From the NCBI RefSeq assembly GCF_031085375.1, contig NZ_JAVCWF010000001.1, positions 868,001-932,000 on the forward strand: a stretch of 64,000 bases of DNA, in the 5' to 3' direction. Shown here piece by piece: positions 52,622 to 61,697 of this stretch. How positions within the stretch are numbered: the stretch's first letter is position 1; each line of letters starts with the position of its first letter. Under the pieces are notes generated by a model. It was not told the origin of the DNA. It made no database searches and saw only the letters and a list, made by a program, of their open reading frames with translations. Source of the stretch: Lactiplantibacillus brownii (GTDB taxonomy: Bacteria > Bacillota > Bacilli > Lactobacillales > Lactobacillaceae). Made by a program: the position numbers and the translations under genes.

Positions 52622-53269
52622 ATGAGTATTCCTGATAAAGAGGCACTTTATCCTAATCCAGCCATTAAAGAAGTGATCTTTCTAAAAAATGCGATCAAAC
52701 GCGCCAATATTCAAGTGGGTGACTACACGTATTATGATGATGCCGTTGATCCATTGGCGTTTGAACAACACGTCACGCATCACTATGACTTTTTAGGCGA
52801 TAAGTTAGTGATCGGGCGGTTTTGTTCAATTGCGTCCGGCATTGAATTTATTATGAACGGGGCGAACCATGTGATGCATGGTGTCTCAACCTATCCATTT
52901 AATATTTTAGGTGGCGATTGGCAAGCACATACGCCAGCGTTAAGTGACCTACCCATGAAGGGGGACACCGTAGTCAGCAATGACGTGTGGTTCGGTCAAA
53001 ATGTCACGGTGTTACCCGGAATTAAAATTGGTGATGGCGCAATCATTGGCGCGAATAGTACCGTGACTAAAAATGTCGCGCCTTATACGATTGTTGGTGG
53101 CAATCCCGCCAAGTTAATTCGGCCAAGATTCAGTGCCGAAAAGGTTGCCGCCTTACGTCAGTTGGCTTGGTGGGATCGAGATATTACTTGGATTACTGCA
53201 CACATTGACCAGCTGACGCAGGCCAATCTAACCGTTGCGGAAATCACACAATTAAGTCGTCAACAATAG
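52622..53269 (+). CDS. Vat/CatB-type hexapeptide O-acetyltransferase
   Basis: A 215-residue left-handed beta-helix xenobiotic acetyltransferase. It shows NIQVGDYTYYDD, KLVIGRFCSIASGIEFIMNGANH with the catalytic His, then hexapeptide turns VVSNDVWFGQNVTVLPGIKIGDGAIIGANSTVTKNVAPYTIVGGNPAKLIR. The layout is that of streptogramin (Vat) and chloramphenicol (CatB) acetyltransferases. Chromosomal lactobacillar members have not generally been linked to resistance, so the natural acceptor is open. It starts after AAAAGGAGTGGTTAAT. Confidence 0.9.
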   Translation: MSIPDKEALYPNPAIKEVIFLKNAIKRANIQVGDYTYYDDAVDPLAFEQHVTHHYDFLGDKLVIGRFCSIASGIEFIMNGANHVMHGVSTYPFNILGGDWQAHTPALSDLPMKGDTVVSNDVWFGQNVTVLPGIKIGDGAIIGANSTVTKNVAPYTIVGGNPAKLIRPRFSAEKVAALRQLAWWDRDITWITAHIDQLTQANLTVAEITQLSRQQ

Positions 53270-53338
53270 ACCTTTATCAAGGTCCCACTTAACTTGCTGC
53301 TCCGGTTGGTCTGGACTGATGCTGGAACGTGGTGGCCA

Positions 53339-53705
53339 CGTTTGTGAGCCAAAGCGCGGTCTCACAAGCCTGGCTTTCTCTAAACTGAAAAATTCACCAG
53401 CTAAGAGAAATTTCACCACTGAGCATCATCCAGCCCAACCTGCGCTAATTAGAGTATCTCTAATATCAATTGATTTTTCGTTGGTATTAGGTTCATCAAT
53501 ATTCCCTTATTGAACCACTATTTAACGGCGGAGTGGACTAGCTCGTTTGCCGTGTCGAGACACTGAGCTGGGTGATTTTCCCAGGTTAGTGTCTGGCCGA
53601 CTTTTAAGACGCGAACTTCGGCTTGAAAGCGCCCTGCAGACCGCACTTTGGCTGCAGGTTTGCCTCACAGCAAACGTGCTGGTCCACGGAGCCGGACAAT
53701 TAATA
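53339..53705. repeat. Structured non-coding repeat, copy 2
   Basis: Second copy of the element at 47.66 kb, 367 bases, directly after a gene. The right part is almost the same. GGACTAGCTCGTTTGC pairs with GCAAACGTGCTGGTCC, AGACACTGAGCTGGG pairs with CCCAGGTTAGTGTCT, and CCTGCAG pairs with CTGCAGG. The left part has TTGTGAG/CTCACAA, and just before it ACGTGG/CCACGT. Several differences from copy 1 fall in paired positions and keep pairing (for example CTAG or CCAG opposite CTGG). No gene is seen between 53,270 and 53,855. Confidence 0.75.
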
Positions 53706-53749
53706 ATTTGTTTTAATAAACGCGATGATATCACTAGAAAAATAGTGCC

Positions 53750-53795
53750 AAAAAGACCGGCAAAATGGGTGATAATCCATTTTACTGGTCTTTTT
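53750..53795. terminator. Hairpin terminator
   Basis: AAAAAGACC/GGTCTTTTT around an inner AAAATGG/CCATTTT stem; acts on either strand. Confidence 0.8.
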
Positions 53796-53855
53796 ATAGT
53801 CTGACTTGGAAGTCAAGACTGATTAAGCTATGCCACTTTTTAGTTCAGGCAAAAC

Positions 53856-54887
53856 TTAGTCTGACATCAAGCTAACGAGGCGTTCAGTCATCAAATCTGC
53901 GACGTCACGTGCTTGCCAAAAACGGTCAATCAGTGGTGCAAAGGCATGATTTTGTCCTTGGTACTGAACAAATGTCGTGTCCACACCGGTATTGGCGAGA
54001 TTTTCCGCATATTCCCAAGCTTGGAGTCGGAAGGGATCGAATTCACCCATCATAATCAGAGTGGCCGGTGAGTTGGCTAAATCCAATTGATTGAGTGGTG
54101 AAATCAGCGGCGAAGTCGTGTCCGTATTGGCTGGTAAATAGTAGTCAGTCATCAAGGTGTCAATTTGCTTGAACAAATCGTGATAATGTTCAAAACGCGC
54201 GCGTTGGTTGGGGATAATGGCATACTGGTTCACATCCCACAGTGGTCCCTGGTGGTCGGCACCTGGTGCTGTGACAGGATAGAGCAATAGTTGCTGGTTG
54301 ATTTGGTGGCTGCCAAGTTGGCGATTTAAACTGGCCACGGCGAGCGCAATATTTGCGCCAGCCGAATCACCAGCAATTGCAATTTTGGTGTCTAGTCGGG
54401 CCTGTTGTAAATATTGAATAACGGCTAAACCATCCAAAATACCGGCTGGTGCTTTGTGTTCTGGCGCTAAGCTGTAATCAACATTGATTATTTCACAATG
54501 GCTGTGGTCCGCGATGGCCTTTAATAGGGCTGTATTATTGCTGGCTTGACCGCCATAAAAAGCGCCCCCATGGAAGTAAACCATGATTTGATGTTTCAAA
54601 ATGATTGATGGTGTGAGCCACTCTACGGGGACAGCGCGACTTTGGCAATTGAGTAAAGTTGTTTCGACGGTCACACGGTCGCCCACGGAATCTTTAATTG
54701 GAGGCGTCAAGCTCCCAGTTCGTAACTCTGTGAGGTTATTTTCCAATTGAACCGGATTGTCCAAATTGGTCATGGTTTTCAACACGGCCGGGTCAAGTTG
54801 CCCGCTGGCAACCGTATCATTAAAAGGTTTGGTGATTTTATTAACACCATTAATTTTAACGGTGTCCAGATTTCTCATTGGCATCAT
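53856..54887 (-). CDS. Alpha/beta hydrolase, HSL-type esterase
   Basis: A 343-residue carboxylesterase of the hormone-sensitive lipase family. It has the oxyanion HGGAFYGG, the nucleophile elbow GDSAGANIALAVA, the Asp in MMGEFDPFRLQAWEYAENL, and the His in QNHAFAPL. N-terminal cap helices precede it. No signal peptide. Substrates are usually short-chain esters. Monocistronic. Confidence 0.92.
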   Translation of the reverse strand: MMPMRNLDTVKINGVNKITKPFNDTVASGQLDPAVLKTMTNLDNPVQLENNLTELRTGSLTPPIKDSVGDRVTVETTLLNCQSRAVPVEWLTPSIILKHQIMVYFHGGAFYGGQASNNTALLKAIADHSHCEIINVDYSLAPEHKAPAGILDGLAVIQYLQQARLDTKIAIAGDSAGANIALAVASLNRQLGSHQINQQLLLYPVTAPGADHQGPLWDVNQYAIIPNQRARFEHYHDLFKQIDTLMTDYYLPANTDTTSPLISPLNQLDLANSPATLIMMGEFDPFRLQAWEYAENLANTGVDTTFVQYQGQNHAFAPLIDRFWQARDVADLMTERLVSLMSD

Positions 54888-55041
54888 GATTAAGACCCAC
54901 TTTCTTAAGTTATAACTGATATTATTCAGTTTTATACTTAAGTCTTATTATAAGTATGAGTAATGTGGATTAATAAAATACTGAATAGTAACTTCAGTGA
55001 ATAATCATATTGAGTCACCACTGTGAAATCAATCAGTGGTG

Positions 55042-55557
55042 TTAGCTGGTGATCAAGAAGAAATCGAAGATAACGGTCTCGTAACTAAACAATAGCAGTA
55101 AGCAAATAATCATGTAAGTGTAAAATGCCCCATGGATTTTGGTTGAGAGGGGTAGTCGCAGCTGGTGTTCACGATAGCTGCGACGTAGCCGGTAAAGACT
55201 ACTGAGGATAATCATGGTCGCCACGGTGATAAAAATCGCCACACAGACTAGGTATACGATCAGACCTTCGATGAAGCGATTGGGAGCAAAGATAATGGAA
55301 ATGAGTGGCAATAATAATAGAATATTACTGTATCGTTGTATGGCATCCCACCGCTGAACCCGTTTGGCTAATTTGCCAGTCTGCGGATGTGATTGGTTAA
55401 ATTTGCCCTGCTTAACGATGAAATCAGCATAAGTTTGCACGCTGATGAGACTGCCATCGCTGAGCTTGGTATAGAGCCGATTCCGCAAAGCAGAAAAGAT
55501 GACGATTGCCAGTAAGGTGACAACTAGTAAGGTAAATAAAATGAGTATAGTAAGCAA
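55042..55557 (-). CDS. Uncharacterised four-helix membrane protein
   Basis: A 171-residue protein with an N-terminal helix (ILILFTLLVVTLLAIVIF), a hydrophilic segment, two central helices (ILLLLPLISIIFA and LIVYLVCVAIFITVATMIILS) and a C-terminal one (YTYMIICLLLLFSYETVIF). No domain that I recognise. Start ATG after GGGAGGATTTTC. It lies alone between an esterase and murE. Function unknown. Confidence 0.65.
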   Translation of the reverse strand: MLTILILFTLLVVTLLAIVIFSALRNRLYTKLSDGSLISVQTYADFIVKQGKFNQSHPQTGKLAKRVQRWDAIQRYSNILLLLPLISIIFAPNRFIEGLIVYLVCVAIFITVATMIILSSLYRLRRSYREHQLRLPLSTKIHGAFYTYMIICLLLLFSYETVIFDFFLITS

Positions 55558-55639
55558 ATGAAAATCCTCCCAAAAAGTTTAGCTAATTATAGGATACACG
55601 TTGATTGTAAAGCTTTGATAAAGTTGAAATAGTTTGACG

Positions 55640-55687
55640 AAAAAACGACGCTTGGTCAGTCTTTTAAACTGAACCAGCGTCGTTTTT
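55640..55687. terminator. Terminator of murE
   Basis: AAAAACGACGCT..GGTTCAGT type stem with flanking A and T tracts, directly after the murE stop on the minus strand. Confidence 0.85.
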
Positions 55688-55691
55688 AGAT

Positions 55692-57170
55692 TTAAATAGT
55701 TGGTTTTAAAGCCAAGGCTTTAGCAGCTTCTTCACTATCATCAAAGTGATGTTTTGTGCGGCCTAAAATCTGGTAATCTTCGTGACCTTTGCCAGCGATG
55801 AGGACCACGTCACCGGGTTGTGCGGCGGCAATGGCTTTAGCAATCGCTTCATGACGGTCAACGTAAACAGGAACATTGGCATCTGGAACGCCCGCAACCA
55901 TGTCTTGTAAAATGGCTTCAGGATCTTCTGTTCGAGGATTGTCCGAAGTGAAGATCGGCTTAGTACTCCGTTGTACGGCAATTTTGGCCATTTTTGGTCG
56001 TTTACCTTTATCACGATCACCACCACAGCCCACGACACAATAGATGTCCTTTTTGGCAAAGTCTTGAATGGTCTCTAAAGCGTTGAGTAGGCCATCGGGG
56101 GTATGTGAATAATCAACGATGACACTAACGCCAGTATGTGATGGCACGGCTTGAAAACGGCCCTTAACGCCAGGAACTTTTTCGAGTGAGGCGATGATCT
56201 GATCTTCAGGAATACCGCTAGCATAGGCGGCTGCGAAGGCCGCTAACATGTTATAAACATTGAATTGACCGATCAACTTCATCGTGACATGCGTGATATG
56301 TCCGAAAACGGATAGATCAAATTCTGTGCCATGACTCCGAATTTGCACATTTTGCGCATTGATCATGGCGTCTGGTTTTAAGCCAAACGTGAGGACGTGG
56401 GCCGCCGTGTATTGTTCAAATTCACGACCCACCGGATCATCGGTATTTAAAACAGCAACTTTTTCAGTGCCGTTGGCGCCGTATTTGTTACCAAGTTGTG
56501 CAAAGAGCATGGCTTTGGCTTCAGCATATTTTGCCATTGTTTTATGAAAGTCTAAGTGATCTTGCGTCAAGTTGGTGAAGACGGCGATATCGTAGTCGAT
56601 ACCCCAAACCCGGCCTAAGACCAAAGCAATTGAAGAAACTTCCATTGCAACAGTTTCAACACCAGCGTCGCGCATTGCTGCTAACGTCCGTTGTGTCGTA
56701 ATGGCATCTGGCGTGGTATTGGCAGTTGGCAACTTTTTGTCTTTAATTTTACGATACATCGTGCCAATCAAGCCGGTTGCTTGTTGTTGATCGCGATAGA
56801 TCTGCTCGATTAAGTGGGTGACGGTCGTTTTACCGTTTGTCCCGGTAACGCCGATCATCCGCATCTTTTGGCTGGGTGCGCCATAGAAGACATCGGCTAA
56901 GATGGCCATGGCACGTTCCGTATTTTGCACGTAGATCACAGGCACGGTCACGTGAATTGGTTTTTGAGCCACAATAATTTTGGCACCGGCCGCCACTGCT
57001 TGATCGACTAAGGTATGGCCGTCAACGTGATAACCATCGACCGCGACGAACATGGCGCCCCGTTTGATCTCACGGGTATCTTGTGTCAGCATGGTCACGT
57101 CGAAATCCGTGGTCAAAGCTGGTTGCACTTGTTTAAATTTTAAACTGTTAATTAAGTCGCTTGCTTTCAT
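55692..57170 (-). CDS. murE: UDP-MurNAc-tripeptide synthetase MurE
   Basis: The 492-residue ligase adds the third residue of the peptidoglycan stem peptide. Features are RGAMFVAVDGYHVDGHT, the ATP loop GVTGTNGKTTVTHLIEQI, TTPDAITTQRTLAAM, AMEVSSIALVLGRV, VDYSHTPDGLLNAL, and TSDNPRTEDPEAI. The DNPR motif is that of enzymes using meso-diaminopimelate, consistent with the L. plantarum group. Start ATG has a weak site (AAAAAGGACG) ahead. It is monocistronic. Confidence 0.95.
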   Translation of the reverse strand: MKASDLINSLKFKQVQPALTTDFDVTMLTQDTREIKRGAMFVAVDGYHVDGHTLVDQAVAAGAKIIVAQKPIHVTVPVIYVQNTERAMAILADVFYGAPSQKMRMIGVTGTNGKTTVTHLIEQIYRDQQQATGLIGTMYRKIKDKKLPTANTTPDAITTQRTLAAMRDAGVETVAMEVSSIALVLGRVWGIDYDIAVFTNLTQDHLDFHKTMAKYAEAKAMLFAQLGNKYGANGTEKVAVLNTDDPVGREFEQYTAAHVLTFGLKPDAMINAQNVQIRSHGTEFDLSVFGHITHVTMKLIGQFNVYNMLAAFAAAYASGIPEDQIIASLEKVPGVKGRFQAVPSHTGVSVIVDYSHTPDGLLNALETIQDFAKKDIYCVVGCGGDRDKGKRPKMAKIAVQRSTKPIFTSDNPRTEDPEAILQDMVAGVPDANVPVYVDRHEAIAKAIAAAQPGDVVLIAGKGHEDYQILGRTKHHFDDSEEAAKALALKPTI

Positions 57171-57239
57171 TAATTAGACGTCCTTTTTATATATAATTAG
57201 ACTACTTGACGCTTTCTAGGATACCATGCAAATATGCTA

Positions 57240-57300
57240 AAAGTCGAGACCCACCAGCCGCATCGTAAGTTGACCGATACTTGGTAGGACTCGACTTTTT
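57240..57300. terminator. Terminator between aspartokinase and murE
   Basis: AAAGTCGAG and CTCGACTTTTT flank a long internal region that can also fold; it lies downstream of neither gene on the plus strand, so it must act on the asnB-aspartokinase transcript or on both strands. Confidence 0.6.
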
Positions 57301-57304
57301 TAGT

Positions 57305-58519
57305 TTAGGCGGGTGACGCTTCGACACCTAAAAATTCATCATGTAAGGCATTCATTGCAACTTTCAAATCAGCTTCTTTAACTAAGACCCAAATCGTGGT
57401 ATAGCTATCGGTTGATTGTAAAATATCAATGTGTTGTGCACTTAGAGCGGTGACGATCCGTGCGGTTACCCCGGGAGTGCCGGTAATACCAGCACCGACC
57501 ACGGAAACTTTGGCACAGTCGCCAATTGCTTGGCAATGCACATGTGCTTTAGTTAATAGCGCTTTAGCCACTTTAGCATCACCGTTAACTAGATTAAAGA
57601 CGACTTGGTGTTGCGTAATATTGATGAAGTCGACACTTAAATTGTGTTGGGCCATCAATTGGAAAATCTCACTCGAACTTAAAGTATCGGTCGGCACCGT
57701 GAATTGGGTCAAATTGGTTTGATGTGCAACTCCGGTGACGGTCCGATAATGCTCAATCTGTGTCGTGGTGCGATCGGTGACTAGAGTCCCAAGTTCGTCA
57801 GGTGCTTGGTAAGTCGAGCGAATGCGCATCGGCACATGGGCTTGTTCCGCAATTTCGACAGCCCGCGGATGAATCACTTTAGCCCCTTCATGCGCCATAT
57901 TAGCTAATTCTTCATAACTGATGGCTTTGATGAAGCGTGCATGGGTGACCAACCGTGGATCGGCGGTCATCATACCATTGACATCTGTAAAGATATCCAC
58001 TCGTTTGGCTTTCAAAGCCGCACCAAGGATAGCTGCCGACGTGTCAGAACCACCACGACCAATCGTCGTAATGTGCCCAGTTTCAGTTGCTCCTTGGAAG
58101 CCAGTGACAACCACAACGTCAGCATCAGCGAACGCATCTTGAATCGGTTGGGGATCGACCCGCAAAATTTTTGCATTTTGAAAGTCATCGTTGGTCACGA
58201 TTCCGGCATCATGACCGGTCATCGCAACCACATTCAACCCTTGTTCGCGTGCTAATTCGGTGAAGACGGCAGTTGAAATCGTTTCGCCAACTGAAACCAG
58301 CATATCCAGTTCACGGTTCGTTAACCGGGTGGCCTCACCGTGTACTAACCCAAGCAGTGAATCGGTGGCGTAGGGTGCGCCCTTGCGACCGATAGCTGAA
58401 ACGACCACGATGACTTTATCTCCTTGATCAACAGCATATTGCACGTGACGTAAGGCTTGCTTGCGGGCCGCCTCATCTTTTACGGACGTCCCGCCAAATT
58501 TTTGTACAATAATTTCCAT
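57305..58519 (-). CDS. lysC: Aspartate kinase
   Basis: A 404-residue monofunctional aspartokinase, first step to lysine, diaminopimelate, threonine and methionine. The kinase domain opens MEIIVQKFGGTSVKDEA and includes VVSAIGRKGAPYATDSLLGL, TTIGRGGSDTSAAILGAALKA, and IHPRAVEIAEQAHVPMRIRST. Two ACT domains follow (from about 265) and include VVGAGITGTPGVTARIVTAL. It lies five bases after asnB in one operon, linking aspartate use for asparagine with use for the aspartate family. Lactobacilli often carry several aspartokinases. Confidence 0.94.
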   Translation of the reverse strand: MEIIVQKFGGTSVKDEAARKQALRHVQYAVDQGDKVIVVVSAIGRKGAPYATDSLLGLVHGEATRLTNRELDMLVSVGETISTAVFTELAREQGLNVVAMTGHDAGIVTNDDFQNAKILRVDPQPIQDAFADADVVVVTGFQGATETGHITTIGRGGSDTSAAILGAALKAKRVDIFTDVNGMMTADPRLVTHARFIKAISYEELANMAHEGAKVIHPRAVEIAEQAHVPMRIRSTYQAPDELGTLVTDRTTTQIEHYRTVTGVAHQTNLTQFTVPTDTLSSSEIFQLMAQHNLSVDFINITQHQVVFNLVNGDAKVAKALLTKAHVHCQAIGDCAKVSVVGAGITGTPGVTARIVTALSAQHIDILQSTDSYTTIWVLVKEADLKVAMNALHDEFLGVEASPA

Positions 58520-58524
58520 GAAAA

Positions 58525-60426
58525 TTACGGCTCCTCAATTTGGTTCGCATGGGCGTTAGCAGTTGGACTATCCATCAAGTTGTCGCTCTCGACATAAATC
58601 TTGTGCCACATCATGAAGGTCAAGACGGTCCATAGCTTCCGAGAGTTATCGCGAACCCCGGCTTTATGGTCATCTAATAATTTTAAGAAATAATTTTTGT
58701 TGAAATACTCATCGGTCTGGGAGTCATTGATGATTTGTTTAGCCCAATCATACATTTCATCCTTCAACCAGAATCGAATTGGGACTGGGAAACCAAGCTT
58801 CTTACGATGCAAGACGTGGGCTGGAACAATATCTTCCACGGCTTTCCGTAAGATATATTTCGTTGTGCCGTGGCTGATCCGCAAGTCTGCTGGAATCTCA
58901 GCGGCCAAGTTATAAACTTCACGGTCAACGAACGGGGTCCGCAATTCCAAACTATGCGCCATCGTCGTCCGATCCGCATTATGCAACAAGTCACCGTTTA
59001 ACCAAGTATGCATGTCGATGAATTGCATCCGGCTGATTGGATCATAGTCGACAGATTCATCGTAAAATGGTTGCGTGATGGATTGGAACGGATGGTTCGG
59101 ATTATAGTTTTTAAGGAACTTTTGTTTCTCTTGTTCGCCGAAGATAAAGGCATTACCGACGTAGCGGTTTTCAAGTGGCGTCGTCCCACGCATTAAGAAG
59201 GAGCGTCCACGCATCCCTTCAGGCATCATTAAGGCGATCTTTTTTAAAGCGCCATTGATTGGTTTGGTGTAACGGAATGGTTTCAATGATTCGGGTTCGT
59301 GATAGATCGTGTAACCCCCGAATAATTCATCCGCACCTTCACCAGTTAAGGCGACCTTAACGTGTTTGATTGCTTCCTTGGCTAAGAAATACTGCGGCAC
59401 AGCAGCCGGGTCAGCCAACGGATCATCCATACTCCAAACAAAGTGTGGGAAGGCCTTCATGAAGGCTTCTGGCGTAATAATACTACTATAGTTCTTGACC
59501 CCTAAAATCTGCGCGGTTTCTTGAGCCACGTCTAATTCACTATAGCCTTCGCGCTCAAAACCAACCGAAATGGTATTCAAGTTTGGATTATAGTTTTTGG
59601 CAATTGCTACTATAATAGAAGAATCGATTCCACCAGATAAGAATGAGCCAACAGGAACGTCTGACCGCATATGGATCTTAACGGAATCAATCAAGGCTGC
59701 CTTGATCTTTTGGGCATATTCATCCTCTGATCGTTTGACCGGATGAAATTCACGATGATAGTACCGTGTGATCTGTGGTGCTGAACCTAATTTCTTGATT
59801 AAAGAACAACCCGGTGCCAGCATCTTGATTTCTTTGGTCAAAGTTTCTGGTTCGGGAACAAATTGGAACGTCATGTAGTCTTGTAAAGCGTTTTGATCGA
59901 AAGTCTTATCTTTCAAGATCTTGTAGATGGCTTTACTTTCAGAAGCATAGTAGAAATCTGATCCTTGAACGGCATAATAAAATGGCTTAATCCCAAATTG
60001 ATCACGCGCTGCAAAGAGGGACTTTTCCTGTTTATCCCAAATAACAAACGCAAACATCCCGCGGAAGTATTTGGTACAGTCAGCCTTATATTTGGCATAC
60101 ATACCCAGAATAACTTCAGAGTCGGAATTCGTTTTGAATTCATAACCTTCAGCTTTGAGTTGTTCACGTAATTCAATATAATTGTAGATTTCACCATTAA
60201 AGGTCATCCAATAACGTTCATTATCATAAGAAAGTGGTTGATGACCACCCGCTAAATCAATAATACTCAAGCGACGGAAGCCCATCGTAATGTTATCATC
60301 GGCAAAGTAACCATCATCATCGGGACCCCGATGGACAATCATCTTTGTCATTTCGTGGATGGTTTGATCATAAGCTTCATTATCTGCTTTGGTCCGATCA
60401 GTTAAGCAACCAGCAAAACCGCACAT
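58525..60426 (-). CDS. asnB: Glutamine-hydrolysing asparagine synthase
   Basis: A 633-residue class B asparagine synthetase. The N-terminal Cys2 (MCGFAGCLTD) is the glutaminase nucleophile. RRLSIIDLAGGHQPL and MTFNGEIYNYIELREQL belong to the same domain. The synthetase domain has VGSFLSGGIDSSIIVAIA (PPi loop), ALTGEGADELFGGYTIY, and HNADRTTMAHSLELRTPFVD. It starts from a GAGAGATG site. It is the first gene of an operon with an aspartokinase. Some AsnB-type enzymes of L. plantarum amidate the peptidoglycan mDAP; the operon with aspartokinase leaves both options. Confidence 0.94.
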   Translation of the reverse strand: MCGFAGCLTDRTKADNEAYDQTIHEMTKMIVHRGPDDDGYFADDNITMGFRRLSIIDLAGGHQPLSYDNERYWMTFNGEIYNYIELREQLKAEGYEFKTNSDSEVILGMYAKYKADCTKYFRGMFAFVIWDKQEKSLFAARDQFGIKPFYYAVQGSDFYYASESKAIYKILKDKTFDQNALQDYMTFQFVPEPETLTKEIKMLAPGCSLIKKLGSAPQITRYYHREFHPVKRSEDEYAQKIKAALIDSVKIHMRSDVPVGSFLSGGIDSSIIVAIAKNYNPNLNTISVGFEREGYSELDVAQETAQILGVKNYSSIITPEAFMKAFPHFVWSMDDPLADPAAVPQYFLAKEAIKHVKVALTGEGADELFGGYTIYHEPESLKPFRYTKPINGALKKIALMMPEGMRGRSFLMRGTTPLENRYVGNAFIFGEQEKQKFLKNYNPNHPFQSITQPFYDESVDYDPISRMQFIDMHTWLNGDLLHNADRTTMAHSLELRTPFVDREVYNLAAEIPADLRISHGTTKYILRKAVEDIVPAHVLHRKKLGFPVPIRFWLKDEMYDWAKQIINDSQTDEYFNKNYFLKLLDDHKAGVRDNSRKLWTVLTFMMWHKIYVESDNLMDSPTANAHANQIEEP

Positions 60427-60948
60427 GTGTGTTCATCTCTCAATCTGTAAGTTTAAGTTTTTTAGTAGCGCAAGCGTATGCTTGTTTTGTTGTTAATTTA
60501 CCCGATTTTACCGTTTAAGTAAAGCAATCATGGGCATTGTAACGGATTCTTACCGAATTGCCATCTTTATTTGACAAGAATTTGGGCAATTTCGGTATCG
60601 AAATAAAAATATTCCGTTTATATCAAAACTTAATACGTATACTTGAACTATTATACTTGCTTTAAGCGCTAAGATAAAGATTATTAAACGTTTCGTAGCG
60701 GTTACAAAGTAAAATAAATTTAATATAATTGACTTTCAAACGACATCAAAACCCGTTGATTCCAGCTTGAATATTACAAAATATTACGAAAACCCCGTTT
60801 TATTACAGTGTGAGGGTGAATTAGTAATCTGTCTGCTATTAGTTTGTTACATCCAGTCCGTATACTTAGCTTCTGTTGTTAAGTCCGGTAACCAAGTGGT
60901 GCCGACTTTAAGAAACTACCCAAAAATTACAGGAGTGAAACTATTTAT
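60427..60948. other. Divergent spacer between asnB and the LysM gene
   Basis: About 520 AT-rich bases hold the promoters of two divergent genes. I see an ATTACAAAATATTAC direct repeat at 60,773, an AAGCATACGCTTGCGC-type inverted element near asnB, and no T-box, riboswitch or credible gene. Confidence 0.5.
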
Positions 60949-61623
60949 ATGAAGATCAAGAGTTTACTATTATCAACTGCAGCCGCGGCTAGTTTGTTTG
61001 TCCTCGGCACAACTGCTGCCAACGCCGACACTGTTACGGTTAAAGCTGGCGACACCGTTAGTGCACTGGCAAATACTTATAACACCACGATTTCAGCAAT
61101 TGAAACAGCTAACTCATTAGCGAACGTAAACTTAATTTACGTTGGCCAACAGTTGGAAGTAAATGGCACGACGACTCAAGCTGTGGTAACGCCAGCTTCC
61201 CAAGCACCGGCCCAATCACAGGCGCCTGCTTCGCAAGCACCAGCTCAGTCTCAAGCCCCTGTACAATCACAGGCACCAGCATCACAAGCGCCAGTACAGT
61301 CACAAGCACCTGTTCAATCACAAGCAGCTTCAGCAGCGCCAGCAACCACGACGCCGAGTGCCCCTGCACAATCGAGTGCAGCACCCGCAACGACGTCTGG
61401 TTCTGACAGCGCAGCTAAGGCTTGGATTGCGAACAAAGAATCCGGTGGTTCATATACTGCAACTAATGGCCGTTACATTGGTAAGTATCAATTAGATTCA
61501 GCTTACTTGAATGGTGACCATTCAGCTGCTAACCAAGAACGTGTTGCTAACAACTACGTTTCATCACGTTACGGCTCATGGGCTGCAGCACAATCATTCT
61601 GGCAATCACACGGCTGGTACTAA
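60949..61623 (+). CDS. Secreted LysM protein with transglycosylase-like domain
   Basis: A 224-residue exported protein. It has a signal peptide (IKSLLLSTAAAASLFVLGTTAANA), a LysM domain (TVTVKAGDTVSALANTYNTTISAIETANSL..IYVGQQLEV, about 27-72), and a low-complexity linker made of APAQSQAPASQ/APVQSQ units (about 80-145). The C-terminal module is AKAWIANKESGGSYTATNGRYIGKYQLDSAYL..RYGSWAAAQSFWQSHGWY, the short transglycosylase-like domain seen in many lactobacillar muramidase-like proteins. LysM attaches it to peptidoglycan; the domain may cut glycan strands. AGGAGTGA precedes the ATG. The linker DNA is a tandem repeat that may vary between strains. Confidence 0.92.
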   Translation: MKIKSLLLSTAAAASLFVLGTTAANADTVTVKAGDTVSALANTYNTTISAIETANSLANVNLIYVGQQLEVNGTTTQAVVTPASQAPAQSQAPASQAPAQSQAPVQSQAPASQAPVQSQAPVQSQAASAAPATTTPSAPAQSSAAPATTSGSDSAAKAWIANKESGGSYTATNGRYIGKYQLDSAYLNGDHSAANQERVANNYVSSRYGSWAAAQSFWQSHGWY

Positions 61624-61653
61624 AATCAGCTTAGTTTATAATGAAAGTTTCTT

Positions 61654-61697
61654 AAAAACGCGCCAACATTCCTCAGTGGATGTTGACGCGTTTTTTT
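61654..61697. terminator. Bidirectional terminator
   Basis: AAAAACGCGCCAACAT pairs with ATGTTGACGCGTTTTTTT; shared by the LysM gene and the convergent MerR gene. Confidence 0.9.

Noticed and set aside
52622..53269. Acquired streptogramin resistance gene
   Set aside because: Fold is Vat/CatB-like, but there is no mobile element at its ends and base composition matches the core; such genes are common in the chromosomes of lactobacilli.
53547..53804. Open frames inside the structured repeat (53.5-53.8 kb)
   Set aside because: They follow the inverted-repeat structure, have no ribosome binding site, and copy 1 does not keep the frame.
60773..60788. ATTACAAAATATTAC as a WalR site
   Set aside because: The spacing between the two half-sites is one base shorter than the WalR consensus, so the match is not reliable.
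60767..60952. 61-residue frame ahead of the LysM gene
   Set aside because: No ribosome binding site and it lies in a promoter region between two divergent genes.
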